From Adiantum capillus-veneris (lineage: Eukaryota > Streptophyta > Polypodiopsida > Polypodiales > Pteridaceae), in the NCBI GenBank assembly GCA_014529385.2, contig CM043942.1:105305141-105369140 (forward strand): a DNA stretch of 64,000 bases, given 5' to 3'. Below are positions 48,248 through 60,500 of the stretch, piece after piece. Made by a program: the position numbers and the translations under genes. The notes beneath the pieces are model-generated. The model ran no database searches, was not told the origin of the DNA, and worked only from the letters and a program-made list of their open reading frames with translations. Positions within the stretch are counted from its first letter, which is position 1; every line of letters starts with the position of its first letter.

Positions 48248-49575
48248 ATAATCAAAAGGAATTAGAGTTATTCAATTTCCTCACGGGGTTTCAAGATGTT
48301 TTTATTGACAATATCCCTTGTGAACTACCTCCAAAACGAGGCAATGATGACCATGCAATTGAATTTCTTCTAGGAATTTCACCGCCTAATAAACCTCCTT
48401 ATAGAGTTTTCCAAGCTCAACAAGAGGAGATTATGCGGCAAGTGCATCAATTAGTTGAGAAGGCCATGGTTAGGCGTAGCACATCTCCAGTTTGTTCACC
48501 AATGTTATTAGTGCAAAAGAAAGACGGCACATATAATATGTATGTCGACTATAGAGCACTAAATAGGATCACTATCAAGAATAGGTTTCCCGTTCCATGG
48601 GTAGAAGACCTATTTGACAAGCTACAAGGGTCGACCTACTTCGGTAGGATTGACCTAAAAAGTGGCTACCATCAAATAAAGATAGTTGATCAAGACATTG
48701 TAAAGACCACATTTTGCACTATGTTTGGTCTTCATGAGTACATTGTCATGCCTTTTGGCTTGACTAATGCACTAGCCACATTTAACCGCTTGATGGAGAA
48801 GCTATTCAGGCCTCACCGAACCTTTACTGGAGTGTTCTTTGATTATATAATCATCTACTCTAATTCACTAGACGAACACAAGCAACACCTCCAGGTAATA
48901 TTTCAAGTTTTATGAGAGAATAAACTTTATATTAATCGAAAGAAAAGTGAGTTTTTCTTACAAGAGATTCAGTATTCAGGTCACATTATCTCTCAAGATG
49001 GCATCCAAATGGATCCATCAAAGCTAGAGGTAATAAAAGGATGGCCTAATCCAAGGAATCTACATGAACTAAGAAGCTTTATAGGTATGTGTGCATACTA
49101 TAGACGCTTCATACAAAAGTTCTCACAAATCGCGGGACCATTACATGACCTAACAAAGAAAAATGTTAGGTATATATGGTCCATCAAGGAGAACTATGCT
49201 TTTGAAAAGCTTAAAGAAAAGCTTATCTCTCAACCTGTGCTTACACTACCGGATCTCTCAAAGCCATTTGAGGTCCAATGTGACGCCTGTGGTGATTGCC
49301 TTGGAGCTGTTTTGCTCCAAGAAGGACACGCCATAGCCTATGAAAGTCGAAGGCTCAACCATGTTGAGCAAGCTCTAGGCATATATGAGAAGGAACTCTT
49401 AGCAGTTCTACATGCTCTAGACTCATGGAAGCACTATTTATTGAGGACTCCTTTCATTGTGCAGACGGATCACCAAAGCCTTAAGTACCAAGCTCTCTGA
49501 CAAACAAATGAGGTGGGCAAATTTCATTTTCATATTGCTCATATTGCTGGCAAGCATAATCAAGTAGCCGATGCA
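48248..49575 (+). pseudogene. Reverse transcriptase and RNaseH of G3
   Basis: RT runs from MRQVHQLVEKAMVR through [33 protein letters not shown] and FGLTNA to the catalytic box. The box reads FFDYIIIYS: the second Asp of the usual DD pair is Tyr, which would abolish activity. The connection block SGHIISQDGIQMDPSK and RNaseH (FEVQCDACGDCLGAVLLQ, YEKELLAVLHAL, QTDHQSLKY) follow. A stop at 48913 and a shift near 49500 break the frame. Confidence 0.9.
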
Positions 49576-50830
49576 CTCTCAAGACGACCGAGAGTAAATG
49601 CAATTTCCATAGCAACACACAATGATCTATCTTCTATGATAGATGAGTACGCTATTGATCTCGATTTTAGAGATGTGATTTCAGCCCTTGCACTAGGGAA
49701 AAAAGAAGAACCATTTACCCTACAAGATGGTTATCTTCTCTATGGCAATAGACTATGTGTTACTAACTCACTACGTGAGAAAGTAATGTATGAATCTCAT
49801 GCTCCTCCTTATGCCGGGCATAGAGGGATTTAGCCTACCCTAAGGGGATAGAAACATATTTCTATTGGCTTGCCATGAAAGCAAACATACAAGAGTATGT
49901 TTCAAAATGTGTGGTATGCCAAAAGATGAAGTTTTATAGAGGGAAGCAACGTGGATTGCTTCAACCTTTGCTAATCCCTAATTCACCGTGGGAGAGCATA
50001 TCCATGGATTTTATCTTTGGATTGCCCAAGTCTTTCCATGGAAATACAGGAATTTGGACAATAGTAGACAGATTTAGTAAACAAGCACATTTCATACCTG
50101 CCAAAAAGACTATCAAAGCCCACCAAATGGCAACCCTCTTTATATCACAAATCTTCAAGTACCACGGCTTGCCAATGTCCATAGTGTCTGATAGAGATAG
50201 AATGACCATTAATTTCTAGAAGGGTCTCTTTGAGAATTTAGGTACAAGGCTAAACTTCTCTTTGGCCTATCATCCCCAAACGGATGGCCAAAGTGAAATA
50301 GCTAACCTAACCATTCTTGATCTACTAAAAGTTTATGTCACAGAAGTAGACCAAAAGTCCCGATGGGTGAAGTACTTACCCTTAGTGGAGCATGCTTACA
50401 ATAACACTATACATTCTTCCACGGGAAAAGCACCTTTTGAGGTGATAGAGGGAAGATCAAAAAGTCCCTTGCTACTTAAGGTACATGGGAAGATCTTCGC
50501 TGCTGCTGCTGCAGATGAATATAGCCGAGACCTGCAAGAATCTTTCCAAAAGATTAAGGATGTTATATCCATCTCTCAGCAAAGATAAAAGGTTGTTGTT
50601 GATAAGCACAGAAGAGCCCTAGCCTTTAAACAAAATGATTGGGTCTTGCTTAAGTTTCCCAAGGCTCAATTAAGGCACACAACGGGCAAGAATCCTACGG
50701 GACACCAAAAGTGCTATGCTAAGTTAGCAAAAAGGTATTATGGTCTCTTCCAGATCCTTAAACCAATCAATGAATGGCCTATCAACTCAAGTTGCCCAGC
50801 CATTGGCTCATACACAATGCTTTCCATGTG
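49576..50830 (+). pseudogene. Integrase of G3
   Basis: The N-terminal zinc finger is split by a shift near 49833 (AGHRGI, then CVVCQK). The catalytic core shows SMDFIFGLPKS (first Asp), SIVSDRDRM (second Asp) and YHPQTDGQSEIANLT (Glu). A stop at 50217 and another at 50586 interrupt it. The C-terminal part (VLLKFPKAQLRHTTGKNP, then KLAKRYYGLFQILKPI) is the GPY/F-like module. G2 carries the same core. Confidence 0.9.
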
Positions 50831-51091
50831 AGCCTACTAAAGCCTTACAAAGGAGAGCCACCTCAAGAAGCAATTATTGGAGACCCACCGGAGAACGAGG
50901 ACCAAGAAGAGGTGTTGCAGCTCGAGTCCATTCTCTGACACGAAGACAAGATACTACGAGGCGGTAAGACTATCCGACAATATCTTATCAAGTTTAAAAA
51001 TTATCCTTTTGAAGATGCTAGATGGATGCAAGGCATACAATTAAAGGATAACCTAAACCTTGTCAATGCTTACAATGATTCCCTAGAGTAA
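50831..51091 (+). pseudogene. Chromodomain at the C-terminus of G3 integrase
   Basis: The translation of 50924-51091 reads ESIL, stop, HEDKILRGGKTIRQYLIKFK, then NYPFEDARWMQ, ending at a TAA at 51089. The pattern of an Ile-Leu start, a basic strand, a Y-L-I-K-F-K strand (chromodomain Y-L-V-K-W-K) and a D-A-R-W turn (E-A-T-W) is that of the chromodomain that defines chromoviruses. The TGA after ESIL could derive from CGA. In chromoviruses this domain directs integration to marked chromatin. Confidence 0.75.
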
Positions 51092-51436
51092 GCAAATGTA
51101 AATATGTATAAATGAACAAAGTTTTTGTCTTATCTCTTTTTCTTTATTGTGCACAAATTTTGAAAATTATGCATGCTTAGGATCATGTTTGTGGAGACAA
51201 CGCCTGAACACCAAGTAGGGTTTGTGACTCTACTATGGAAGATTGATACGGACTAATGTGCAAACATGCTTGCGGCAGCTAACGCTCTCAAGCACCAAAT
51301 GGACTAGTCATCCATTCTGGGATGATGTCGTAGGGTAAAATAGGGGTCCTCTACTTGCTAGCAAATGGACTAATGAGTAGGCTTTATCTTCTCTACCTCA
51401 TAGTCGAGGACGACTATGATTTCAAGAGAGAGGTAA

Positions 51437-52305
51437 TGTCATAAAAACTAATATCTAATACTCCCAAATGATTTTCTCATGTTAAACTGATCATTTAATA
51501 TGGGGAAGTATCAGGAGAGTAAAATCTAGAATATTGGTAAGGTTGTAGACCGGTCTCTATCAAGGATCTAAAGGAGAAAAAATAGGGATCAAAAGGGGGA
51601 TAGCCTACAAGAGGGCGATGTGCTTCAATGGGGCTTAAAAGACCTAACGTTCAGCTCCATTAAGACTTCCATAGGCTAAGGTTTCAAAAATTAAATTTTT
51701 TGTCCAAAGGCCAAAGCTTAGGGTAATTGGATGGTCATGGGAAGACTAAAAAGTCTTCCCACATCCCCAGGAAGGAGGGGGCGAGCCCACTTTGTAGGGG
51801 ATGAGAGAGAAACACACACACACACACACTCCAAGGCTTCCCCTTTACACAAAGGAAATATTGGACACATGTCAAGCTCCTAGGCCAGTTGCCCCCAACC
51901 TCCCCTCAAATCCTATTGGATGGCCATAGAGGTGGACCAATGAGAATTAAGCTAGAGTGAATTTAGTCTAATCAATTTAAAAATGCTTGATAAAAGAGCC
52001 AATAGAAATTAAGCTCCCTATAAGACTATTGGACAGTCTACCAAGGGGTACCAACAGCCCAATGACTTGCCTGATTCCTATTGGCTACAAGACTAAAAGT
52101 TCCAATGAGAGTTTGGATGAATTATTTAAATACCTAAAGCTCTCACAAAAGGGGAAATGGGGACACTTGTCAAAAGGCTATCAACTATGCTTCTAATTTG
52201 TGATTGGCTAAGCTTTACAGGAGCCAATGGGAGGCCATCATGAGCATTTAGCAAGAGGGGTCGACCAAGATGAGAGAAGGGGCTGCATTTTACTCATACA
52301 CAATG

Positions 52306-52349
<44 letters not shown>

Positions 52350-52998
52350 CTCATGTGTGCAAGAAGAACTCCATTTCCTTCTCCAAGCATTGAGAAGTAG
52401 AGGCCTACACCAACAATTCTTGGCTTTGGAATGCAAATCCAACCAAGAGCCAAGCTTCAATGGCTCCTCTACCATGCTAATTACTAAGCTAAGCTATGCT
52501 ATTAGAGTGATTATGTGAGGAGAATACTTCTTTCTTGTAAGATACCTCTTCTTCCTCTCAATCTATCCTCATTTCGTGCTAGCTCTCACCATTTTTGAAG
52601 GTATGTGAGGTCTTGGGACAGAGGCTAGGGACACTAGGTGTGTTTTTCAAGCATAATTTGGTGTATGAAGCTTCCATCTTCATTACACCAACTAGTTTTA
52701 TCAAGAAACACAAAGATTGTATTGTACAAAAGTCTCCTTTGATGGAAGAAACTATAATACAAAGCCTTTATGGAGGGGAGACCAGCTCCATGTAAATCCG
52801 ATCCTCAACTATTGTCAATTATTCTATTTTTCTCTCTTTTCAAGTATTGCCGGTGCCAAATTAGCTAGGTGTAAATTGTGACATTGCTTTCTCAATTAAG
52901 TACTCTCTCTAAGCTCATTAGGAACTTGTTCTTAATGAAATGCTCACTATGTTATCAATTTTCGCTACACAAAAGTTACTAGTGCATTAAATGTTACA
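51437..52998 (+). mobile_element. 3' LTR of G3
   Basis: Starts TGTCATAAAA after a purine-rich stretch (ttcaagagagaggtaa) and ends GTTACA at 52998, followed by the duplicated target cataa. Its last 200 bp resemble the end of the G2 LTR (ctcaattaagt, gaaatgctcact). Confidence 0.88.
52305..52349. repeat. (CA)n microsatellite in the G3 3' LTR
   Basis: About 22 units. Confidence 0.95.
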
Positions 52999-53003
52999 CA
53001 TAA

Positions 53004-54914
53004 GAGAAGCCTTGCTTTGCATGAAGTCTAGCAAAGCACTTTGCGTTGCATAGTAGAGAAATATTTTTCAAATGAAAGGTTAAATTACAGAAAAAACAAG
53101 CATAACTTGAAATTTACTAATCTTGTTGCCCCTCTGAGACGAGTGTCCGTCACTTGAATCTATCTCATAGCCATGTATGTTGAGAAATTTAGAGATATTG
53201 GATGTACCCTACATGCCATCGTGGCTTGGGTCGTACTGACCTCCAAGAGAAAATCAGATAGACATGGTGCCAAGTTTTTCGAAGTACATATGCTAATAGC
53301 ATATTCCAAACTTTGGAAACTTCTATGCAAGATGCCCTGACGTGAAGCCTTGCTTCACATAAGTACATCAAAAAGATGAGATAGAATGCACCCTGAGTGC
53401 TCATAGCTAACATGTGCTCCTGGTGACACACATATGTCAAAGCAAGAAAGATTCGACCTTGTCAAGCTTTTGCAAAGAAAATCGGCCTTGCTAAAGCGTA
53501 CATCTTATTGAGAATCCTTAGATTTCCCAACCTTGAAATAGATAGCTTAGGAACCTTCTATCAAATTTCATCTCCAATCTCTACTAGACCGAAGCAGTGT
53601 TTTCTTGCCAAGTTGGCATCGTAGAAAATCTTGCAAAAGGGAATAAGTTCAAAATTGAAACGTAAAGGTAACATACCTACCGATTTTTGTAACTATTGTC
53701 CTTGGCGTCAGAAGTGGGATCTGGTGGCATGATTGTGCTTCTAATGTACTTCACGTACCTATTTGCCTGCACGAGCAAGCTGCAGTGGTTTTCGAAGTGA
53801 ATATGCATCCAATGCATGGAGCCGTGCTCCATGAAGCCTTGCTTTCCCCTTCCTCTAGGTAGCACAAGGAGGAGATATCAAAAATATAATAGCCGATGCA
53901 ATACACAAGCCGGTTGTTAAGAATCCAGGCATGGAACCTTGCTCCGTAGTTAAAATTAATGTATCGTGGTGCATCTTATGGAAATGTCAGATGAAACAGA
54001 GTTAAAAAGAGATTTACCTTGGCAATTGTCGACCTTGTCAAGTAATATAACCGATTAAAACTTTAAAAACATCTACAGTAACTACAGAAACAAAGTGTAC
54101 CTGTATTTCTCAATGCTACTGGCATTTACCATATTGCTGGAAGGTATCCATGGAATCTCATTGGATGTGCCTTGCCGACAATGAATTGAGCTTTACCATT
54201 TTTGACTGCTGACTTCTTAGAATTGAATTAATGATCGGTGTTGCTGATTACCTTTGCCTTATAAGGCACATGCCATGCCTGAGTTGCATGTTCTACTAGA
54301 CAACCTTGCCTTGTTGGAGCGCCATAGAAACCCTTGTATGTGTTATCTTTATTGGAGTCTTGCTCCTTAGTCCAAATCACGGTAATGACCACCTGAATTG
54401 GACGTAATGCATTGACCATGGTCATACCTAACCAGTAGGTAATCTCTTAGGGTACCATGGCCGCATCCGGCTTTCCTTGCAAGGTTGGCCGTGTTGAAGT
54501 TCTTAAAATGCTCCTCATGCTATACCTTGCACAACTTGTCCATGACCCATGCTATGCATGAAATCGTACTCAATCATAGTTTTGTGCATGTGTGCATGGC
54601 TAGGTCCCTTGGATGTCTTGAAGAGTCAAGGTGTGAAGGCGGCATTGAAGCTAAAACTGCCGATTGGAACCATGGGCCAAAGCCGTTCCATGGGGAGATG
54701 TCCAAAAGGGTGCCCATTTGAAATCTTAAAAATAAAAATAAAAGTAGCCATGGTGACGTGCACAATCAATGCAGAGAGGGGCAACTATGCTCATATCGGG
54801 TGACACGGGCCTTGCAGGAGCAAAAAGTGGTCAGCACCCCCGGGCATCCAACTTTGGAGCCTCTCTCATCAGCTTTGATGCAATCCCGCCATTCAGTATC
54901 CTTCATGCATGGGG
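53004..54914. other. Anonymous DNA with short hairpins
   Basis: No credible gene. Short perfect hairpins occur at 53342-53358 (gtgaagc arms) and about 53816-53834 (catggagc arms). Frames at 54485-54950 lack recognisable motifs. Confidence 0.5.
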
Positions 54915-55165
54915 GGTTAGGTTTGATGACGGCTATGGAGGGTGGTGTCTGAGGAGAAGCGCCATGGCGGGTAGAAGTGCAAAGAACGAGAGCAGAGAGG
55001 GGGAGAGTAGAATGACACGCTTTTTTATTTGCTTGTATTAACTAAAACAAAAGGCCTTACAATATATATAACTTTTGCTCTCTATCATGCAAAACTCCAC
55101 TAAACTGCCCTTACCTACATGTTATAGGGCATGTTCCCATGGGTACAACGGGCTTGAACCTAACA
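54915..55165 (-). mobile_element. 3' LTR of the short element
   Basis: 251 bp, matching 56724-56975 with roughly 14 substitutions and a 3-bp indel. The terminal TG of the left end is changed to GG. Confidence 0.88.
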
Positions 55166-55739
55166 TTCCCCCCCTCAAGCCCGAACTAGACAGACTACTC
55201 TCATGATACCTCAAATTTTTGGTGTACTCCTCAACCGTGAGTTTTAGGTTCTCTCACAACCGAGGATTTTTGGTGTATCTATAACCTAGTGCTATGATAG
55301 TAAACCCCCCCTTGAACAGATAGGGTGTAGGTCAAAAATTAGCTACCAATAAATCGAGTTTTTGGTTCACTGCCAAACCTTGGGTTTAAGGTGTACCCAG
55401 TAACCTCATGAGAAGCGAGACAATATAGGACTTGAACAAAAAACTGATATTTTGGGAGGTCTAACCACTCATGTGTGGCAATGTTTATAACCGGTATAAG
55501 TTTTTTTATCATGGCAGTATTTGACATCTCATGAGAGAAGATAAGGCTTTTGGCAGGAAAGTATATGATTGTGGTGACAATAGATAGAAAATAAAAAATC
55601 TATGACATTGGACAGTAAACAAAAAACTCTTTGAAATTTGTGCTGATTTACCAGGTTGCAACAAAAATTTGATTGGGTTGAAATTGCTTGCCATCGTGCT
55701 ATAAGCCTTGATGAGCTTGGGCAAAATATCCACCATCTC

Positions 55740-56570
55740 ACCTTTGAGTTGATGAAGCTATCGATAGTTTTTGAGATCGCCTTTGAGCCTGGTAGTCTTA
55801 GTGCCTCTTTTCTTGTGGATAAATCTGGCTTTAGCAAAAATACCAGGAAGAAAATCATCAAAATGGCACCAATAAGCCCAAGTCGAACTCCAGAAAAAAG
55901 AAATACTAGAGACAAAGTGTGTGAGCTTCTGTGGATGCACCAAGTCAAGATTGCCAAGAATAGTATTTTTCCATCATGTGATTTTGCACCAAGGAGCATG
56001 CTAATAACAAATTGTACTAGAAAAAGTAAGCCTGGCACAGGGTAGTGCCAGAAAGCAAATGTATTCCATATGTCTGTGTCCTTCTCAAGTGCATCATGTA
56101 GTACTGTAAAAGCTGCATTGAAAGTGTAGGTACAGGTAGCCCAAAATAGTATGAACGACGGTAAAACTGTATTCATTCACCAAAGGACAAGAATTGATGG
56201 GAATGAATAAAGAACGAATCCCACATACACAAGGATGAAGAATGCGCTAATGCTAGCATACTTAAAGCTCCATAATGATAGAAGGAAAAGGCATATCAGA
56301 AAACCATACACATAATAATTTATCAAAATGATTTGCATAATCTTGGTGCTTGGAAGTGTTCTGGTCCAGAAAACTGAGGACCTTTTCCTTAAGCATGTGT
56401 TAGCTCAGAGGAGGCCAAAAGTCTCTCCTTGATACCATTTTCGTCATCAACTAACCTTGGGATAGTGGTTGAACCATTGTATATCTGAGCTAACAAATCT
56501 TTATAATGAAAAACATGCCTATCTTCCTCTTGAACCTCAAAAATAGACACTGATAGCAATATATATAAGG
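55740..56570 (-). pseudogene. Captured fragment of a PIEZO-like mechanosensitive channel gene
   Basis: From about 56360 the minus strand reads a hydrophobic protein: INYYVYGFLICLFLLSLWSF, then YVGFVLYSFPSILVLW, a TGA at 56177-56179, then FILFWATCTYTFNAAFTVL, DTDIWNTFAFWHYPVPGLLF and ILTWCIHRSSHTLSLVF. As I remember plant PIEZO proteins (large trimeric mechanosensitive cation channels), this order and spacing match the N-terminal blade region, including a GKDMEIW...LWHY-type block. At least five membrane segments are visible. An upstream frame (about 56400-56570, FEVQEEDRHVFHYKDLLAQ) may belong to it. No introns are evident, so capture from a spliced transcript is likely. Not functional: a small part, with stops. 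Confidence 0.8.
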
Positions 56571-56639
56571 ACAGTAGCGAGATGCTCTATGTCATCTCAA
56601 GCCAGCCACACTCTCCTTGCGAAAAACCAAAATAGCTGG

Positions 56640-56699
56640 CTGAGCGTCTTGCGCGTCTTGAGAAGCTCACTGAGCGTCCTGCACGTCTTGAGAAGTACC
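56640..56699. repeat. 30-bp tandem duplication in the leader of the short element
   Basis: Unit ctgagcgtcttgcgcgtctt... at 56640-56669 is repeated at 56670-56699 with three or four changes. Confidence 0.85.
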
Positions 56700-56723
56700 A
56701 CCGCCTGCAGCTCTCATACCAGG

Positions 56724-56975
56724 TGTTAGGTTTGATGACGGCTATGGAGGGTGGCGTCTGAGGAGAAGCGCCATGGCGGATAGAAGTGCAGAGAATGAGC
56801 TACAGAGAGGGGGAGAGCAGAACGACACGCTTTTTTATTTGCTTGTATCAACTAAAACAAAAGGCCTTACAATATATATAACTTTTGCTCTCTATCATGC
56901 AAAACTCCACTAAACTGCCCTTATGTGCATGTTATAGGGCATGTTCCCATGGGTACAATGGGATTGAACCTAACA
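56724..56975 (-). mobile_element. 5' LTR of the short element
   Basis: 252 bp, TGTTAGG...CTAACA, partner of 54915-55165. Confidence 0.9.
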
Positions 56976-57115
56976 AGGGGTTGCTCCTACAGCCAATCTT
57001 GAGATTACCTCCTCGATTTTCTGCTAAGTGGCCATACCCACAAACTTCAACCTCATGACCTTTGCATGAGCATTCAAAATCATGCGCTTGACAAGCACGC
57101 CCTTCCTCCTCCTTG

Positions 57116-57205
<90 letters not shown>

Positions 57206-57309
57206 AGGACACAATCTCAGAGCTCAAAGATGACCTTATCAACTTTAGAGGCATGATGAACCAATGCAAATCTCAAGTGAGCCAGTTGATAAGGTACACA
57301 ATTACTTCA
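56976..57309. other. Anonymous DNA with 86-bp (GA)n; site of C2 insertion
   Basis: (GA)n fills 57118-57203. The plus-strand frame after it (ISELKDDLINFRGMMNQ) looks coiled-coil-like but is short. It is interrupted by C2 at 57310; the pre-insertion continuation is at 61691. Nothing firm can be assigned. Confidence 0.5.
57118..57203. repeat. (GA)n microsatellite, 86 bp
   Basis: About 43 uninterrupted units. Confidence 0.95.
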
Positions 57310-57536
57310 TGTTGGAATTAGGGTTGCAGAGAAACACACACAGCTTGGAGAAGACGAAGGAAGCTCAAGGCACACAATAGAGAGTGTGTTACTTAGTGTG
57401 CAATGGAAAGATAGATAGCCCTAGAGTGATGGGCGTATATACAATGCACAGAGGAAAAAACCTCCTAAAGAGGGAAAAAATGCCCCGGCTGTCCTAGTGT
57501 GTTCACACACATCACTACCACATGTATATGGTAACA
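57310..57536 (-). mobile_element. 3' LTR of C2
   Basis: 227 bp, TG...CA. A purine tract (minus strand tagggggga) lies at its inner edge. Confidence 0.95.
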
Positions 57537-57599
57537 AATCCCCCCTAGAACAAGATCTGGCACATAAGTAAAGGGAAGTGCCATGCCCTGAGGACATGA

Positions 57600-60500
57600 T
57601 CAGTCCACAAAGGGGAGTAAGCCCAAAGCTTTGCGGAAAGCTTCCAGCTTCTCACGAGACAATGCCTTTGTGAAAAGATCTGCAAGGTTGTCCTGTGTTG
57701 GCACATAAGCCAAGCTGATCTCTCCTACTGAGAGCCTCTCCCTGACGTAGTGGTAATGCACCTCAATGTGCTTTGTGCGAGCATGAAAAACTGGGTTCCT
57801 CACAATTGCCAATGCGCTCTTACTGTCAGTGTAGATAGTGTTGGCAGTGTCCTGTCCAACACCCAAATCAACCATATGGCGTCTGAGCCATACACACTCA
57901 ACCGTAGCTGTGAAGACTACCCTGTATTCAGCCTCACAACTCGAAGTGGCCACAGTAGGTTGCTTCTTGCTCAACCATGATATACATGAACTGCCAAGCA
58001 TGAAACAAAAACCACTTGTGGACACTAGCGTGTCAAAACAACCAGCCCAATCTGAGTCCGAAAAAGCATGTAAATCTGGCAGCAATGATCCCCCCTTGGG
58101 ATAAAACAAGCCAAGATGTAAAGTGCCACTAAGGTAGCCTGCCAATGCTTAGATCTTGGGCTATGCATAAATCTGCTGACCTGTGAGACTGCAAACTGAA
58201 TATATGGCCTCGTGTTGCATACATAAATGAGGCAGCCAACAAGAGTTTGGTAAAGAGTGACATCAGCAAGATCGCCAACACCATGTAGACTCAACTTCCA
58301 ACCTATTTCCATGGGAGTGGCAATAGGTTTGCAATTCTCAAGTCCAAATTTACATAGCAATGTCTCTATGTAACTTTTATGACACAAGGCAATACCACCA
58401 TCACACTGCTTAAACTGTATGCCCAAATAATGATGCAACAACCCCAAATCTTTCATCTTGAAAACAACATTCAAATCAGCCTTAAATTCAGCAATACGTC
58501 TCTCATTTGGTCCAGTGATCAGCAAATCATCTACATAAAGAACCACAATGGGAAGTACATCACCCTCACGCTTTACATACAATGTGCTTTCTGTTGGACT
58601 GTTACGAAAGCCTTGTTTGACCAAATGAGTGTCATCTTTCTCATACCAAGCACGAGGAGATTGCTTCAACCCATACAAAGCCTTGTTACATTTGCACACT
58701 TTGTCCTCTTGTCCTTTCTTGACAAAACGGCGAGGCTGCGTTACATAAACTTCCTCATATATGCCACCATTCAAGAAAGTAGTAACAATGTCTAATTGAT
58801 GTATATCCCAACCAAAATGAGCTGCCAATGCACATAGAAAATGCACGGTAGTCATACGACAGGTGGGAGCAAAGGTCTCTTCATAATCTATGCCTTTTTG
58901 TTGTGCATAACCCTTTGCAACAAGTCGAGCCTTATGGCGATCGATCTCACCATCCAGCTTTCAACTTGTAAACCCACTTCGTACCAATGGCCTTTGCTGT
59001 GCTTCATCAAAAGACATAGGTTCCTCAACATCATATAAGCTAGACACAGCCAAAGCATAACAATCTGATGCATAAAGATGCATGGCGATGCATGGCGAGA
59101 GCCTGAACGCGTACGACTGGACAAAGGTGCATCCAATTTACTGTCACGCAAAGTGTGCACCAGCCATTTTGGCGTACCTCTAGCTTGCTCGTTTTTAGCC
59201 CTTTCCTCATCAAGTACATCATGTACATCTGCATCCATAAAACAGGCTAATTTGTAACATTTTCAGAAACCCTCATAGGCTGTATATTTGCCTCATTGGA
59301 ACTTACATTCGTATTTCCATCACTGAAAAGAGGCAACAAAGTGTCATAAATGTCCTGTGAGCTTACATTACTATCTCTAGTACATGACAGCAAGGGCTGA
59401 ACAGAATCTTCCACAAACACTACATCCCGTGAAACCAGAATACGTTTTGTTTGCGGATGATACAACCTGTAACCTTTGCTTTCAGCACTATAACCAACAA
59501 AAATACATTTGACAGCCTTATCATCCAAATTTTTGTGTTGTGCTTGTGTCACCAAAGCATATGCCAAACAGCCAAAAACACGCATGTGCTCAATAGAAGG
59601 ATTTCTATCATGCCATGCTTCATATGGAGTAATAGACTGCAAAGCTTTCATAGGACACTTGTTTAGTATATAAGTGGCACACATGATGGCCTCAAGTGAA
59701 AAAGAATGCGGCAAAGCTTGACTTTTGACCATACATCGTGCCGTTTTTCGTAAGTGACCTATTTTTCCTCTCAGCAACACCATTTTGCTGAGGTGTATAA
59801 GGCACTGTACATTGGTGTTTTATCCCATGACTAGCCAGAAATGCATTGAATTCATGAGACATATACTCCCCCCCTTGATCGGAACGGAGGGTGCCCATAG
59901 TACATTTTGAGACATTTTCAACCATAGCCAGAAATTGTTTGAAGCACATAAAAACTTCGGACTTCGCTTTAAGTGGAAATACCCACGCATGCCTGGAGTA
60001 ATCATCAATGAAAGTCACGAAGTAAAGGTAATTGCCTAAGGATGGAGTTTGCATGGGCCCACAAACATCAGTATGCACAAGCTGCAACTTGCATGTGGCC
60101 CGAACTGAACCATCCTTTGGAAACTTAGAACGCTGCATCTTACCCAAAATACATCCTTCACAAACATGTTTGACAGGTGCTTCAAGAGGCGGCAAAGAAG
60201 CAACCATATCAAATTTCTACAAACGCAGCAAACTGGCAAAATTCAGATGACCAAAACGTGCATGCCAAAGTTTTGCATCTGAAATAGCCCTTAAATTTGC
60301 AATTGCATTTGCAAAATTTTGTCCACACTTGTCATACAAAGTGAGCTTATACAGCCCACGACACAAAAGCCCAAATGCAACGATTTCATCACCAAAACTG
60401 AGATCATGAACTGTACATCTGTCATCCACAAATTTGACTACAAGTCCAAGTCTAGCAAGTGCAGATACATACATAAGATTCTTCTTGATCCAGGTACATA

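Larger units (their letters stand above)
44946..52998 (+). mobile_element. Ty3/gypsy chromovirus G3
   Basis: 8,053 bp flanked by the 5-bp duplication cataa (44941-44945 and 52999-53003). Gag, protease, RT, RNaseH, integrase and a C-terminal chromodomain follow in that order on the plus strand. The 3' LTR is 1,562 bp. The 5' LTR matches it only to 46280 and has lost its last about 200 bp with the primer site. Stops and shifts inactivate the polyprotein. Confidence 0.93.
54915..56975 (-). mobile_element. Short non-autonomous LTR retrotransposon carrying a host gene fragment
   Basis: 2,061 bp in minus orientation: 5' LTR 56724-56975, primer site TGGTATGAGAGC near 56709-56720 (one base off the initiator-Met site), internal 1,558 bp, purine tract GAGGGGGGGAA near 55166-55176, and 3' LTR 54915-55165. 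Flanks are tgggg and agggg, a near-match target duplication. No Gag or Pol is present. The internal part contains a stretch that reads as a PIEZO protein. The size is between TRIM elements and larger LARDs. Confidence 0.85.
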
